64,000 bases of DNA, from contig NZ_WTLI01000016.1 in NCBI RefSeq assembly GCF_011421635.1, forward strand, positions 62,001-126,000, in the 5' to 3' direction. Of this stretch, positions 46,838-56,748 are shown piece by piece (position 1 is the stretch's first letter; the number at the start of each line of letters is the position of its first letter). The notes beneath the pieces are model-generated. The model saw only the letters and a list, made by a program, of their open reading frames with translations. It did no database searches and had not been told where the DNA came from. A program made the translations under genes and the position numbers. The DNA is from Paenibacillus turpanensis (GTDB taxonomy: Bacteria > Bacillota > Bacilli > Paenibacillales > YIM-B00363).

Positions 46838-49800
46838 TAAACTCAAAAAAATTCTCGTCATCGGCTCCGGTCCGATTGTCATCGGCCAGGCCGCAGAGTT
46901 TGATTATGCAGGCACACAGGCCTGCCAAGCGCTGAAAGAAGAAGGCTACGAGGTTATTCTGATTAACAGCAATCCGGCCACCATTATGACCGACGCGAAT
47001 ATGGCGGATAAAGTATACATCGAGCCGATTACTCTAGATTTTGTTGCGCAAATTATTCGCCAAGAGCGTCCGGACGGCTTGCTTCCGACGCTTGGCGGAC
47101 AAACGGGCCTTAACATGGCGGTGCAGCTGGCAAAAGCCGGTATTCTTGAAAAGGAAAATGTAAAGCTTCTTGGCACACAGCTTTCCGCCATTGAAAAAGC
47201 GGAGGACCGCGACCTGTTTAAGGAGCTCATGAAGGAACTTGGCCAGCCGATTCCGGAAAGTACAATTGTTACGACGGTTCCGCAGGCGGTTGAATTTGCT
47301 CGCGGCCTCGGCTATCCGATCATCGTCCGTCCGGCGTATACGCTTGGCGGTACCGGCGGCGGTATTGCTCAGACGGAAGAAGAGCTGGTTGAAATCGTAT
47401 CCTCCGGTATTCGCTACAGTCCGATCGGACAGTGCTTGGTGGAGCGCAGCATCGCCGGCATGAAGGAAGTTGAATACGAAGTTATGCGCGATGCGAACGA
47501 CAACTGTATCGTCGTGTGTAACATGGAAAACTTTGATCCGGTTGGCGTTCATACCGGTGACAGCATCGTTGTAGCGCCAAGCCAAACCCTGTCGGATCGC
47601 GAGTACCAGATGCTGCGCAGCGCTTCGATTAAAATTATCCGCGCCCTGAACATCGAGGGCGGCTGTAACGTACAGTTTGCGCTGGATCCGCACAGCTTCC
47701 AATATTATGTAATCGAAGTAAATCCGCGCGTATCCCGTTCCTCGGCGCTTGCCTCCAAAGCGACGGGTTACCCGATCGCCAAGATGGCGGCGAAGATCGC
47801 GATAGGGTATACGCTTGATGAGCTGGTCAACCCGGTAACAGGTCAAACCTACGCCTGCTTTGAGCCGGCGCTTGATTATATTGTTTCCAAAATCCCGCGT
47901 TGGCCGTTTGATAAGTTTACAGCGGCAAACCGCAAGCTTGGCACACAGATGAAAGCTACGGGAGAGGTCATGGCGATCGGCCGTTCCTTCGAGGAGTCGA
48001 TGCAAAAGGCGGTTCGCTCGCTCGAAATCGGCACGCACCACTTGTTCCTGAAGGACGCGCCTTCCTTGACCGATGAAGTGCTGACGACCCGTCTGCAAAA
48101 GCCGGATGACGAGCGTATGTTCCTCGTTGCAGAAGCATTCCGCCGTGGCTGGACGCTGCTGCACATTCAAGATTTGACCAAGATTGACTGGTGGTTCCTG
48201 GCTAAGATCGAAGGGCTGGTTGCTTTCGAAGATACGCTTCGCAAGCAAGAGCTTACTCCTGCGCTGCTTCGTGAAGCGAAACGCAAGGGCTTTACAGATC
48301 GCGCAATTGCTGAGCTTCGCAAGGAGGGCAACAAATCCGACCTCGTGAACGAGCAGGACGTCCGTTCTTTCCGCCTTGCTCAAAATGTGAAGCCGGTTTA
48401 CAAAATGGTAGATACGTGCGCGGCTGAATTCGAAGCGTCGACACCGTACTACTACTCCAGCTACGAAACAGAGAACGAGGTTATTCCGAGCGATAAGCCG
48501 AAGATTGTCGTGCTTGGCTCCGGTCCGATTCGGATCGGCCAAGGCATCGAGTTCGACTACTCCACGGTGCACGCCGTTTGGGCGATCCGTGATGCCGGCT
48601 ATGAAGCGGTTATTATCAATAATAACCCGGAAACGGTATCGACGGACTTCAACACCTCCGACCGTCTCTACTTCGAGCCGCTTTTCTTCGAAGATGTGAT
48701 GAACGTTATCGAGCAGGAGCAGCCGGTAGGCGTAATCGTACAATTCGGCGGACAGACAGCGATTAACCTTGCAGCGCCGCTGGCGAAAGCCGGCGTGAAG
48801 ATTCTCGGCACGGGCCTGGAAAACATCGATGCAGCGGAAGACCGCAAGAAGTTTGAAGCGCTGCTGCGCGAATTGGATATCCCTCAGCCGCAGGGCAGCA
48901 CGGTAACAAGTGTTGACGAAGCGGTTGGGACCGCGCAAAAGCTGGGCTACCCGGTGCTCGTTCGTCCGTCCTACGTATTGGGCGGCCGCGCGATGGAAAT
49001 TGTGTATTCGGATAAAGAGCTTCTAAGCTACATGGAATACGCCGTGAAAATTAATCCGGAGCATCCGGTATTGATCGACCGCTACATGCTCGGCAAAGAA
49101 GTGGAAGTCGACGCGATCTGCGACGGTGAGACGGTCTTAATTCCAGGTATTATGGAGCATGTCGAGCGCGCCGGCGTACACTCCGGGGACTCCATTGCGG
49201 TATATCCGCCGCAAACGATCTCGGATGATGTGAAAAGCCAAATTATCGATATTACGACGAAAATCGGCCTGCGTTTGAACGTGATCGGCCTTGTAAATAT
49301 CCAGTTCGTTATCTTCCAAGAGAAGGTATATGTGATCGAGGTAAACCCGCGTTCGTCCCGTACGGTTCCGTTCCTCAGCAAGGTAACGGACATCCCGATG
49401 GCGAATGTGGCAACGAGAGCGATTCTGGGTCAAAGCTTGAAGTCTCAAGGCTACAATTCTGGCCTGTGGAGAGAAAGCAATTTTGTCGCGGTAAAAGTGC
49501 CGGTGTTCTCGTTTGCGAAGCTGCGCCGCGTCGATACGACGCTCGGCCCGGAAATGAAATCGACGGGCGAGGTTATGGGCCGCGATCAAAACTACGCGAA
49601 GGCGCTGTATAAAGGCCTCGTAGGCTCGGGCATGAAAATCCCGACAACCGGTGCGGTGCTTGCTACCGTAGCGGACAAGGACAAGGATGAGGCGGTTGAG
49701 CTGCTGCGCCGCTTCAAAGCGCTCGGTTACAAGATCATTGCAACCGGCGGAACGGCAAAAGCGGTCGAAGAAGCGGGAATTCCGGTCGATACGGTAAATA

Positions 49801-50033
49801 AGCTGAGCGAAGGCTCGCCGAACATTCTCGATTTGATCCGTACTGGCGAAGCGCAGTTCGTCATCAACACGCTGACGAAAGGCAAAGAGCCGGAGCGTGA
49901 CGGCTTCCGCATTCGCCGCGAAGCGGTAGAAAACGGCGTAGTATGTATGACCTCGCTGGATACGGTTCGTGCCCTTGTCGAGATGATGGAAGCAATCAAT
50001 TTGTCCCCGGCACCAATCGCCGGCGGAATATAA
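46824..50033 (+). CDS. carB: Carbamoyl phosphate synthase large subunit
   Basis: This 1069-residue protein has two homologous ATP-grasp halves. [20 protein letters not shown] opens the first and [20 protein letters not shown] the second (about residue 556). [18 protein letters not shown] and [18 protein letters not shown] are the paired metal/ATP motifs. An MGS-like allosteric domain (from about residue 930) ends the chain, where UMP and PRPP act in known enzymes. All domains appear intact. Confidence 0.98.
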   Translation: MPKNNKLKKILVIGSGPIVIGQAAEFDYAGTQACQALKEEGYEVILINSNPATIMTDANMADKVYIEPITLDFVAQIIRQERPDGLLPTLGGQTGLNMAVQLAKAGILEKENVKLLGTQLSAIEKAEDRDLFKELMKELGQPIPESTIVTTVPQAVEFARGLGYPIIVRPAYTLGGTGGGIAQTEEELVEIVSSGIRYSPIGQCLVERSIAGMKEVEYEVMRDANDNCIVVCNMENFDPVGVHTGDSIVVAPSQTLSDREYQMLRSASIKIIRALNIEGGCNVQFALDPHSFQYYVIEVNPRVSRSSALASKATGYPIAKMAAKIAIGYTLDELVNPVTGQTYACFEPALDYIVSKIPRWPFDKFTAANRKLGTQMKATGEVMAIGRSFEESMQKAVRSLEIGTHHLFLKDAPSLTDEVLTTRLQKPDDERMFLVAEAFRRGWTLLHIQDLTKIDWWFLAKIEGLVAFEDTLRKQELTPALLREAKRKGFTDRAIAELRKEGNKSDLVNEQDVRSFRLAQNVKPVYKMVDTCAAEFEASTPYYYSSYETENEVIPSDKPKIVVLGSGPIRIGQGIEFDYSTVHAVWAIRDAGYEAVIINNNPETVSTDFNTSDRLYFEPLFFEDVMNVIEQEQPVGVIVQFGGQTAINLAAPLAKAGVKILGTGLENIDAAEDRKKFEALLRELDIPQPQGSTVTSVDEAVGTAQKLGYPVLVRPSYVLGGRAMEIVYSDKELLSYMEYAVKINPEHPVLIDRYMLGKEVEVDAICDGETVLIPGIMEHVERAGVHSGDSIAVYPPQTISDDVKSQIIDITTKIGLRLNVIGLVNIQFVIFQEKVYVIEVNPRSSRTVPFLSKVTDIPMANVATRAILGQSLKSQGYNSGLWRESNFVAVKVPVFSFAKLRRVDTTLGPEMKSTGEVMGRDQNYAKALYKGLVGSGMKIPTTGAVLATVADKDKDEAVELLRRFKALGYKIIATGGTAKAVEEAGIPVDTVNKLSEGSPNILDLIRTGEAQFVINTLTKGKEPERDGFRIRREAVENGVVCMTSLDTVRALVEMMEAINLSPAPIAGGI

Positions 50034-50059
50034 AAGATATTTGAGGGAGGCATCGCCGG

Positions 50060-50791
50060 ATGAATGCGAATGGAGCAGGCTCAGCCGCGGAGCGGATTAT
50101 GGTGGCACTCGATTACCAGGAAGCCGGAAGTGCCTTGGATGTTGTTCGGAAGCTGGACGGAATTCCGTGCTGGATGAAGGTTGGCATGGAGCTGTTTTAC
50201 GCGGAGGGACCGGCCTTCGTTAGGGAGCTTAAGGATCGGGGACACAAGGTGTTCCTCGATCTGAAGCTGCATGACATTCCGAACACCGTGCGGGGGGCTG
50301 CACGCAGTGTAACCCGTCTCGGTGCGGATATGTTTAACGTACATGCAGCCGGCGGTTCGGCAATGATGCGCGCGGCGATGGAGGGCGTTGTGCAGGGCGC
50401 AGAGGGCGGCGCACTCCCGCAGGTCATTGCCGTAACACAGCTGACGAGCACGTCGCAGGACATGCTCAACGAGGAAATTGGCATTGCCGGCAGCGTGGCG
50501 GATACAGTTGTGCGTTACGCACAGCTAGCTAAGGCATCCGGTCTGCAAGGGGTTGTCGCTTCCGCACAGGAAGCCGGAATTCTTAAGGAAGCATGCGGCA
50601 GCGGGTTTGTGCTTGTGACTCCGGGCATCCGGCCGGCCGGCTCCAGTATGGACGACCAATCCCGCGTGCTAACTCCGGCTCAAGCGCTTGCGGCCGGCTC
50701 CGACTATTTGGTCATCGGCCGGCCGATCACGGCGGCGTCTGACCCTCGCGCTGCGCTGGAATCTATTGTGAAGGAGCTCGTCCATTCATGA
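50060..50791 (+). CDS. pyrF: Orotidine 5'-phosphate decarboxylase
   Basis: This 243-residue TIM barrel decarboxylates OMP to UMP. The catalytic Lys-Asp set is in FLDLKLHDIPNTV; MVALDYQEAGSAL and LVTPGIRP are further family motifs. GGGAGG precedes the ATG. It directly follows carB, without the pyrK and pyrD genes that lie here in B. subtilis. It overlaps pyrE by 4 bp. Confidence 0.96.
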   Translation: MNANGAGSAAERIMVALDYQEAGSALDVVRKLDGIPCWMKVGMELFYAEGPAFVRELKDRGHKVFLDLKLHDIPNTVRGAARSVTRLGADMFNVHAAGGSAMMRAAMEGVVQGAEGGALPQVIAVTQLTSTSQDMLNEEIGIAGSVADTVVRYAQLAKASGLQGVVASAQEAGILKEACGSGFVLVTPGIRPAGSSMDDQSRVLTPAQALAAGSDYLVIGRPITAASDPRAALESIVKELVHS

Positions 50792-51450
50792 ACGGAACGA
50801 TAACAGTTGATTTACAAAAGCTGCCCCAGCAAATCGCTGAGGCACTGTTGAAGATTAAAGCGGTCTCGCTGCGGCCAGACCCGGCCAACTCGTTTGTATG
50901 GACGTCCGGCCTCAAATCGCCGATATATTGCGATAACCGGTTAACGATCTCGTATCCGGAAGTGCGCAATTTGCTGGCGGATGGGTTTGCGGCGCTTGTA
51001 AAGCATCTGCATCCGGACGCCGAGGTCATTGCGGGAATTGCCACAGGAGGAATTCCGCATGCCGCTTGGGTAGCGGACAAGCTGGGGCTGCCTATGATTT
51101 ATGTCCGCGATAAGGCAAAGGGTCACGGGAAGCAAAATATGATCGAAGGCCATCTAAGCGCAGGGCAAAAGGTCGTGCTGATCGAGGATTTGATTTCGAC
51201 CGGCGGCAGCTCGCTGAAAGCGGCGGTAGCGGTCCGCGATGCTGGCGCGCAGGCGCTTGGTGTCGTAGCGATTTTCACCTATGAGTTCCCGCAGGCGGAG
51301 CAGGCGTTCCGCGAAGAAAACATCCCGCTCGCCACGCTGTCGAATTATTCCGCGCTGCTGGAAACGGCAGCTAAGCTCGGGGCGATTGCTGAAAGTGATA
51401 TTAAAACGCTGCAAAGCTGGCGCGAGCATCCGCAGCAGTATGGAGTGTAA
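50788..51450 (+). CDS. pyrE: Orotate phosphoribosyltransferase
   Basis: This 220-residue type I PRTase makes OMP from orotate and PRPP. The PRPP-binding loop is VVLIEDLISTGGSSLKAA; FVWTSGLKSPIYCDNRLTIS and GIATGGIPHAAWVADKL are typical. It is the last gene of the pyrimidine operon. Confidence 0.96.
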   Translation: MNGTITVDLQKLPQQIAEALLKIKAVSLRPDPANSFVWTSGLKSPIYCDNRLTISYPEVRNLLADGFAALVKHLHPDAEVIAGIATGGIPHAAWVADKLGLPMIYVRDKAKGHGKQNMIEGHLSAGQKVVLIEDLISTGGSSLKAAVAVRDAGAQALGVVAIFTYEFPQAEQAFREENIPLATLSNYSALLETAAKLGAIAESDIKTLQSWREHPQQYGV

Positions 51451-51463
51451 AGCAATTCAATGA

Positions 51464-51518
51464 AAACCGTATCTCGTTTTTCTCCTTTACCAAGGGGGAG
51501 CGAGGCACGGTTTTTTTT
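51464..51518 (+). terminator. Terminator of the pyrimidine operon
   Basis: AAACCGT (from 51464) pairs with ACGGTTT (51507-51513), with TCTCG/CGAG and CTCC/GGGAG pairings inside, followed by a run of T residues. Confidence 0.85.
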
Positions 51519-51601
51519 GTATGGACAGCCTCTTAGGGATGAACCAAAAGGGAAGCTAACGAATAAGATGAGGAAAAGACGGTATAGAAGGGAAGTTCGC
51601 T

Positions 51602-51892
51602 ATGCTGCTCGTACTCGGTATTTTTGTATATGTATATTTGTTCATTTTCGTATGGGTTGTAGAGACGCTTCTTGAAGCAGCTGTTCATTGGCAAACTTGG
51701 GAGGGTGTTGTTTCGTCCTTGCTGGATGCCGGCAATCCTATACATGCATTTTTGATCGACGGACGCTTTTGGCCTGCTTTTCTTATAGCAACTGCCGCTG
51801 TAATTCCGTGTACACTTTGGGTAGACTCCACATTGGAGGAAAGAGCAAGACAATTAAGTGAATCTACCGATGAAACGTTCAAAAAGCCTTAG
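51602..51892 (+). CDS. Small two-pass membrane protein, unknown function
   Basis: This 96-residue protein has two hydrophobic segments (LLVLGIFVYVYLFIFVWVV and AFLIATAAVIPCTLWV) linked by a loop of about 35 residues, and an acidic C-tail. I recognise no family. GAAGGGAAG before ATG 51602 is a plausible ribosome site and a terminator follows at once. It stands alone between the pyr operon and the ABC operon. Coding status is probable, not certain. Confidence 0.6.
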   Translation: MLLVLGIFVYVYLFIFVWVVETLLEAAVHWQTWEGVVSSLLDAGNPIHAFLIDGRFWPAFLIATAAVIPCTLWVDSTLEERARQLSESTDETFKKP

Positions 51893-51917
51893 CATTTGCT
51901 GAGGTTTCTTTTTTTGT
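51885..51917 (+). terminator. Terminator between the 96-residue gene and the ABC operon
   Basis: CCTTAGC and GCTGAGG pair around an ATTT loop, overlapping the stop codon, and lead into TTTCTTTTTTT. Boundaries are approximate. Confidence 0.7.
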
Positions 51918-51937
51918 AAAAAAAAGTTGTTGAACCT

Positions 51938-51964
51938 TGTAACTTTTCCCTAAGTTGCTTCGTC
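51938..51964 (+). promoter_or_regulatory. ECF-sigma-type promoter of the envelope ABC operon
   Basis: TGTAAC (51938-51943) and CGTC (51961-51964) are 17 bp apart, with a T-rich stretch after the -35. This is the pattern of B. subtilis extracytoplasmic-function sigma factors (SigX/SigM/SigW group: TGwAAC-N16/17-CGwC). The ribosome site AAAGGAGG and TTG start follow about 35 bases later. No sigma-A promoter is evident in the gap. Which sigma factor is unknown. Confidence 0.65.
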
Positions 51965-51999
51965 TAAGTGTAAAGGAGTCATAGAAAGGAGGAGAGGCA

Positions 52000-52737
52000 T
52001 TGGACGAAATGCAATCACAAACAAGCGAGCCTCTCGAGGAACCGCTGCTTACTGTTCACGATGTCGTGCGGTCTTTTCAAGTCGGTTCCGTCCAGCTGGA
52101 CGTTCTGAAAGGAATCCACATGCAGGTCATGCGCAAGCAGCTGGTGATGCTGAAAGGGCGTTCCGGTTCGGGGAAAACGACTTTGCTTAACATGCTGGGC
52201 GGCTTGGATGTTCCGACGAAGGGGGAAATCCGCTTTAACGGGCTGTCTTTCCATACAATGAGCGATGACGAAAGAACAGCAGTAAGACGCAGGGATATAG
52301 GCTTTATTTTTCAAACCTACGCTCTGCTTCCGCTGCTCTCGGCATGGGAAAATGTCGAGCTGTCTCTAAGGCTTGCCAAAACGCCAAAACATCTATGGAA
52401 AGAACGGGTCGGCCACTGCTTGGAGCTGGTCGGGCTCGGCAAGCGCATGCACCATCGCCCTTTCGAGCTTTCCGGCGGGGAACAGCAGCGCGTGGCCATA
52501 GCGAAAGCGATTGCGCATCAGCCGACACTGATTTTGGCGGATGAGCCGACAGCGGAGCTGGATTCGCAAATGGGTGCACAGGTGATGGCGGTGTTCCGGG
52601 AAATTATTCGCACAGAAGATGTAGCTATTTGTATGACCACGCATGATCCAACGATTTTGGAGGTAGCCGATTATGTTTACGAAATGGTGGACGGACGATT
52701 TGACCGAAGTTCAAACCACACAAACCAAGCGTCCTAA
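52000..52737 (+). CDS. ABC transporter ATPase, MacB/LolD type (first of two)
   Basis: This 245-residue ATPase has Walker A GRSGSGKT, QTYALLPLLSAWENVELSL, signature LSGGEQQR and Walker B LILADEPTAELD, and ends soon after the H-loop (MTTHDP). It is of the MacB/LolD/YknY group that pairs with FtsX-type permeases. Start is TTG 52000 after AAAGGAGG. It is the first gene of a five-gene unit and overlaps the adaptor gene by 65 bp. A second ATPase gene lies downstream of the permease. Confidence 0.93.
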   Translation: MDEMQSQTSEPLEEPLLTVHDVVRSFQVGSVQLDVLKGIHMQVMRKQLVMLKGRSGSGKTTLLNMLGGLDVPTKGEIRFNGLSFHTMSDDERTAVRRRDIGFIFQTYALLPLLSAWENVELSLRLAKTPKHLWKERVGHCLELVGLGKRMHHRPFELSGGEQQRVAIAKAIAHQPTLILADEPTAELDSQMGAQVMAVFREIIRTEDVAICMTTHDPTILEVADYVYEMVDGRFDRSSNHTNQAS

Positions 52738-53821
52738 ATTCCGCTCTGCCATTGCTCTGATTGCTGCGATATCGGTAGTGACCGCAAGCGGATGCTCTCT
52801 CTTGCCGAAAGAGGATGAGGAGGAAGTGCTTCCGACAATTACACAGCCTACGATTTCAAAGAAACCGGAGTATACTGCAAAGACGGAGACGCTGGAAACG
52901 AAGGTGCGCGGCTCAGGAAAGCTGATGAGTGAGAAAGAGGAGACGTTGTTTGTTGCGGGCGATGAGTCGGATACGCAAACGAGCAGAGTAAAAGACGTCT
53001 ATGTGAAGTCAGGCGATACAGTGACTGCAGGGCAGCTGCTGGTGGAGCTTGATGTCAGCGAGGTGGAGCGGGATTTGCGCCGTAAGGAATTGGAATTCCG
53101 CAAGCAAGAGCTGACGATGATTGAAAACCTGCGTAAAGCCAATGAATTGGCTCCGGAAAAGCTGGAGGAGCTGAAGATCGATTTTGAGCTTGAGCGGACA
53201 AAGCTGGTTGAACTCCGGGAGCAAATCGCCAACGCGAAAATTACGGCTCCTTTTGACGGAACGGTTGTCAAGGTACATATTGAAAAAGGCGATTCGGTTA
53301 AGGCATACGATGAAGCTGTGACGGTTGCCGATCTTTCCATGCTTACAGTAGCCGCCGATATCACACAGGATGATTTGAAAAAGGTGGCTCCGGGCATGGA
53401 GGTCATTGTCGACATTAACTCGGCGGGCTCCCATAAAGGCAAAGTTCGCAGACTTCCAACGAAGGAGAAGACTCAATCCGGAAACGGCGGCTACTACGGG
53501 GGGTACCCGAATAATAGAGACGGAAATGGTCAGCAGGAGCAGGAATCGGTTGAACAGTATCTCGTAGTGGATCTTGAGGCAATGCCGGAGAATCTAGCTA
53601 GAGGGACTCCGCTGAGCGTTCAAATTATTGTAGACCGCAAGGAAAATGTCGTTACTATTCCTCCGTCAGCGCTTCGCACCTACGGCGGCCGAAATTATGT
53701 GCAGGTGATTGACGAGAAGGGCGCAAAGCGTGAGATTGACGTTGAGGTCGGGATGCAAACGCCGACTCAGGTGGAAATTGTGAAGGGCTTATCCGCAGGC
53801 CAAAAGGTGGTCGGTCGGTAA
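52673..53821 (+). CDS. Lipoprotein membrane-fusion (HlyD/MacA-like) adaptor
   Basis: This 382-residue protein has an N-terminal hydrophobic segment with a lipobox-like ASGC (Cys41). A lipoyl-type half (VKSGDTVTAGQLLVELDVS), a coiled-coil hairpin (about residues 130-185), the second lipoyl half (APFDGTVVKVHIEKGDSVKA) and beta-barrel regions follow. A Gly/Asn/Tyr-rich insert (GNGGYYGGYPNN) sits near residue 270. Such adaptors link ABC export pumps to extracytoplasmic substrates. ATG 52673 has GGAGGT (52659-52664) 8 bases upstream. It overlaps the permease gene start by one base. Confidence 0.9.
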   Translation: MFTKWWTDDLTEVQTTQTKRPKFRSAIALIAAISVVTASGCSLLPKEDEEEVLPTITQPTISKKPEYTAKTETLETKVRGSGKLMSEKEETLFVAGDESDTQTSRVKDVYVKSGDTVTAGQLLVELDVSEVERDLRRKELEFRKQELTMIENLRKANELAPEKLEELKIDFELERTKLVELREQIANAKITAPFDGTVVKVHIEKGDSVKAYDEAVTVADLSMLTVAADITQDDLKKVAPGMEVIVDINSAGSHKGKVRRLPTKEKTQSGNGGYYGGYPNNRDGNGQQEQESVEQYLVVDLEAMPENLARGTPLSVQIIVDRKENVVTIPPSALRTYGGRNYVQVIDEKGAKREIDVEVGMQTPTQVEIVKGLSAGQKVVGR

Positions 53822-56739
53822 TGGGCATGCCAATGCTTCGCTTTACCTTCCGCAAAATGTGGAATACAAGGTGGCTGACGTTTAGCAGCCTGCTCGGTTT
53901 GCTGATTGCCGTTGCGTTTACGACGAGTATACCGATGTACGCTGACGGAGCGTTGAAACGGGTCGTATCGACCTCGCTGAAAGCGGAGAATGAAGGGATG
54001 CCGGCAGGCTCGCTATTGATCCGTTATCAGGCTGCTGGCAACGACCGGCCGGAAATCTCGTCTTTAGAAGCAGTCGACTCGTTTATTAAGACGGATATTC
54101 CGCAGCGGATCGGGTTTCCTCAGGAAGCCTTTGTACAAACGTTGTCCTTGAGAGGGGCGAACCTGAAGGTTGTCGACCCTCAGAAAACCGATGCCAGCAA
54201 GCGCAGACAGATGACCTTATCTTCCATGTCGGGCTTGGCGGATCAGGTTGAATTTACAAGAGGCCAGGCGGCATCGACAGAGATCAAAAACGGCGTAATT
54301 GAAGTCGTTGCATTGGAAGACGCGCTATACCGGAATTATATTCAGATCGGCGATGAATTCACCTATCCGATTTCCGGAGGGCAAGGATCGCTTAAGGTGC
54401 GGATCGTCGGTTCGTTTTCACCGAAGGATGAGACAAAGCCTTATTGGTACGAAGGCACTGAAGGGCTGCTCAACACCCTGCTGGTCAACGAGACGCTGTT
54501 TACCGAAGAGCTGTTGAAGAAGAAAAACATTCCTTTAACCTTAGCTAATTGGTATTACGCCTTTGACCTGAAGGACATTCAGACGAGTCAGCTTGCACCG
54601 CTCACGCAAACCTTGGATCGACTCGATATTGAGCTGTATCAGCTGCTTAAAGACACGAAAGTGGATATTTCTTTTAAATCCATGCTCGGTGAATTTCGCC
54701 AGCAAAGCCTGCAGCTTCAATTTTTGCTGCTGACGCTTGCCGCTCCGATGATTGCCATGGTTTTTTATTATATCGCTACAAATTCGCGGCAGGCGCTGGA
54801 TAAGCAAAGAACGGATATTGCGGTGCTGAGGAGCCGGGGGGCGAGTACGAGTCAGATCGTGCGAGTGTACCTGCTTGAAGGCTTTATTCTTGGCGGCATT
54901 TCGCTGCTTATCGGACCGCTGATCGGCTGGTTTATGGCCAAGAGCATCGGTTCCGCAAGCGGGTTTTTGTATTTCGTAGACCGTAAGGCGGTGCCGGTCG
55001 GTTTCGGAACCGACGCCATGCTGTACGGAGGAGCAGCTGTTCTGGTTGCTTTAACGGCAAGCTTAATTCCGGCAATATCCTACGCGCGTTCCTCGATTGT
55101 CGGTTTGCGCGCACAGATGGCAAGGGCCGACCGGAAGCCGGTATGGCAGCGCTGGTTCTTAGATCTTGCACTGCTCGGCCTGGTCGGATATGGGTATTAT
55201 CTGTTTCAGGAGCGACAGATGATTTCGCTCCAGACCGGTCTTGCTAGTGATCAGCTTCAGGTACAGCCTATGTTATTTTTTGTGCCGGCCATGTCCATCT
55301 TTGCTATGGGGTTGTTTTTCCTTCGCATTTTCCCGTGGCTGCTGAAGCTGTTCAGCTGGCTTGGACGCAAATTTTTGCCTGTACCGCTGTACTTGACGCT
55401 GCTGCAGCTTTCACGCTCGGCAAAGTCGTATTATCCATTGATGCTGCTGCTCATTTTGACGCTGGGTTTAGGCGTTTATAATTCGGCTGCAGCACGTACC
55501 ATTGATCAAAATTCAACGGAACGTACGCTTTACGAGTATGGAACGGATGTTATTATCAACAGTGTCTGGGAAGGATTCACCGAGCTCGATCTCAGCGACC
55601 CCGGCCAAGGCCAGGGAAATTCGGGCGGATCAGGCGGAGGCCAAAACGGCGGCCAAACGCCCGGCGGCGGTCAAGGAGCACCCGGTTCAGGAAATCCCGG
55701 AGCACCGGGACAGGGCGGCGCACCACCGAAACAAGCGCTCTTGATTGAACCGCCTTTTCAAATTTATAAGGAGCTGCCGGGTGTTGAGCATGCCGCTCGG
55801 GTGCTGAAAACCAAAGCGAGCGCCTCCGTTTCCGGTAAGACCGCAGGTCAGGTAACGCTGATGGCGATCGATAACGCCGATTTTGCCAAGGTCGGATGGT
55901 TCCGCAACGATTTGTATCCCGCGCATCCATACGAATACTTGAATCTGCTTGGGGCGCACTTTGAACAAGCGGTTATTATCCCGCAGGATTTTGCGGAGAA
56001 GCATCAGCTGAAGCCGGGGGATATGGTCAGTGCATCCATTTCCGGCACCGCTCTTGATTTTATCGTTGTAGGCACAGTGCCGTATTGGCCCAGCCTTTAT
56101 CCGCAATCAAGCCCGTTCTTTATTACGAACCTGGAGTACATTTACGATCAAGTGCCTTTGATTCCGTACGAGGTTTGGATCAAGATGGCGGAAGGCGCAA
56201 AGGTGGGACCGCTTGTCGAGCAGCTGACCGCAAAGGGGATTCAGCTGGCAAGCGATGTCAAGGATGTCCGCAATGAGCTTATCATTCAAGGAAAACATCC
56301 GGCTCGCGGGGGAGTATTCGGGATTTTAAGTCTTGGCTTCCTTGTGTCCGTTATTATTTCCTTAGTCGGGTATTTGCTCTATTGGTTCTTCCATTTATCA
56401 GGACGGGTCGTACAGTTCGGCGTACTCCGCGCCATGGGGCTGTCGCGTAAGCAGCTGACAGGTATGCTGCTGCTGGAGCAAAGCTTTACTGCGGTGCTGT
56501 CCATTGGTCTTGGACTTGGCATCGGCAAGCTGACGAGTCTGCTGTTTCTTCCGTTCCTGCAGACGACTGGCAGCGCGCAGGCCCAGGTGCCGCCGTTCCG
56601 TGTCATTTTCGAAGCGAGAGATACCTTGCAAATTTATGCGGTTGTCTTGTTTATGATGGCTGCGGGCGCGACAATGCTGTTCCTGTTCATTCGCCGATTG
56701 CGCGTGCACCAAGCGGTAAAGCTCGGAGAGGAGCGATAA
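53821..56739 (+). CDS. Large FtsX-family ABC permease with Gly-rich insert
   Basis: This 972-residue protein has an N-terminal membrane segment (FSSLLGLLIAVAFTTSIPMY), a large extracellular domain, and a first FtsX core (about residues 300-430). Further hydrophobic segments follow at 450-560. A second extracellular domain comes next, then a final FtsX core (about 830-970). Residues about 594-637 form a Gly/Pro/Gln-rich low-complexity linker in the second extracellular domain. The two-module layout resembles the large MacB-like or bacitracin-type permeases; substrate unknown. Its ATG overlaps the adaptor stop. Confidence 0.88.
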   Translation: MGMPMLRFTFRKMWNTRWLTFSSLLGLLIAVAFTTSIPMYADGALKRVVSTSLKAENEGMPAGSLLIRYQAAGNDRPEISSLEAVDSFIKTDIPQRIGFPQEAFVQTLSLRGANLKVVDPQKTDASKRRQMTLSSMSGLADQVEFTRGQAASTEIKNGVIEVVALEDALYRNYIQIGDEFTYPISGGQGSLKVRIVGSFSPKDETKPYWYEGTEGLLNTLLVNETLFTEELLKKKNIPLTLANWYYAFDLKDIQTSQLAPLTQTLDRLDIELYQLLKDTKVDISFKSMLGEFRQQSLQLQFLLLTLAAPMIAMVFYYIATNSRQALDKQRTDIAVLRSRGASTSQIVRVYLLEGFILGGISLLIGPLIGWFMAKSIGSASGFLYFVDRKAVPVGFGTDAMLYGGAAVLVALTASLIPAISYARSSIVGLRAQMARADRKPVWQRWFLDLALLGLVGYGYYLFQERQMISLQTGLASDQLQVQPMLFFVPAMSIFAMGLFFLRIFPWLLKLFSWLGRKFLPVPLYLTLLQLSRSAKSYYPLMLLLILTLGLGVYNSAAARTIDQNSTERTLYEYGTDVIINSVWEGFTELDLSDPGQGQGNSGGSGGGQNGGQTPGGGQGAPGSGNPGAPGQGGAPPKQALLIEPPFQIYKELPGVEHAARVLKTKASASVSGKTAGQVTLMAIDNADFAKVGWFRNDLYPAHPYEYLNLLGAHFEQAVIIPQDFAEKHQLKPGDMVSASISGTALDFIVVGTVPYWPSLYPQSSPFFITNLEYIYDQVPLIPYEVWIKMAEGAKVGPLVEQLTAKGIQLASDVKDVRNELIIQGKHPARGGVFGILSLGFLVSVIISLVGYLLYWFFHLSGRVVQFGVLRAMGLSRKQLTGMLLLEQSFTAVLSIGLGLGIGKLTSLLFLPFLQTTGSAQAQVPPFRVIFEARDTLQIYAVVLFMMAAGATMLFLFIRRLRVHQAVKLGEER

Positions 56740-56748
56740 GGAGCTGCT

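Noticed and set aside
47034..48938. 634-codon open frame on the minus strand inside carB
   Set aside because: It lies wholly opposite the strongly supported carB, has no ribosome site and shows no family motif. The protein is rich in Arg, Asn and His, as antisense shadows of GC-rich-third-position genes are.
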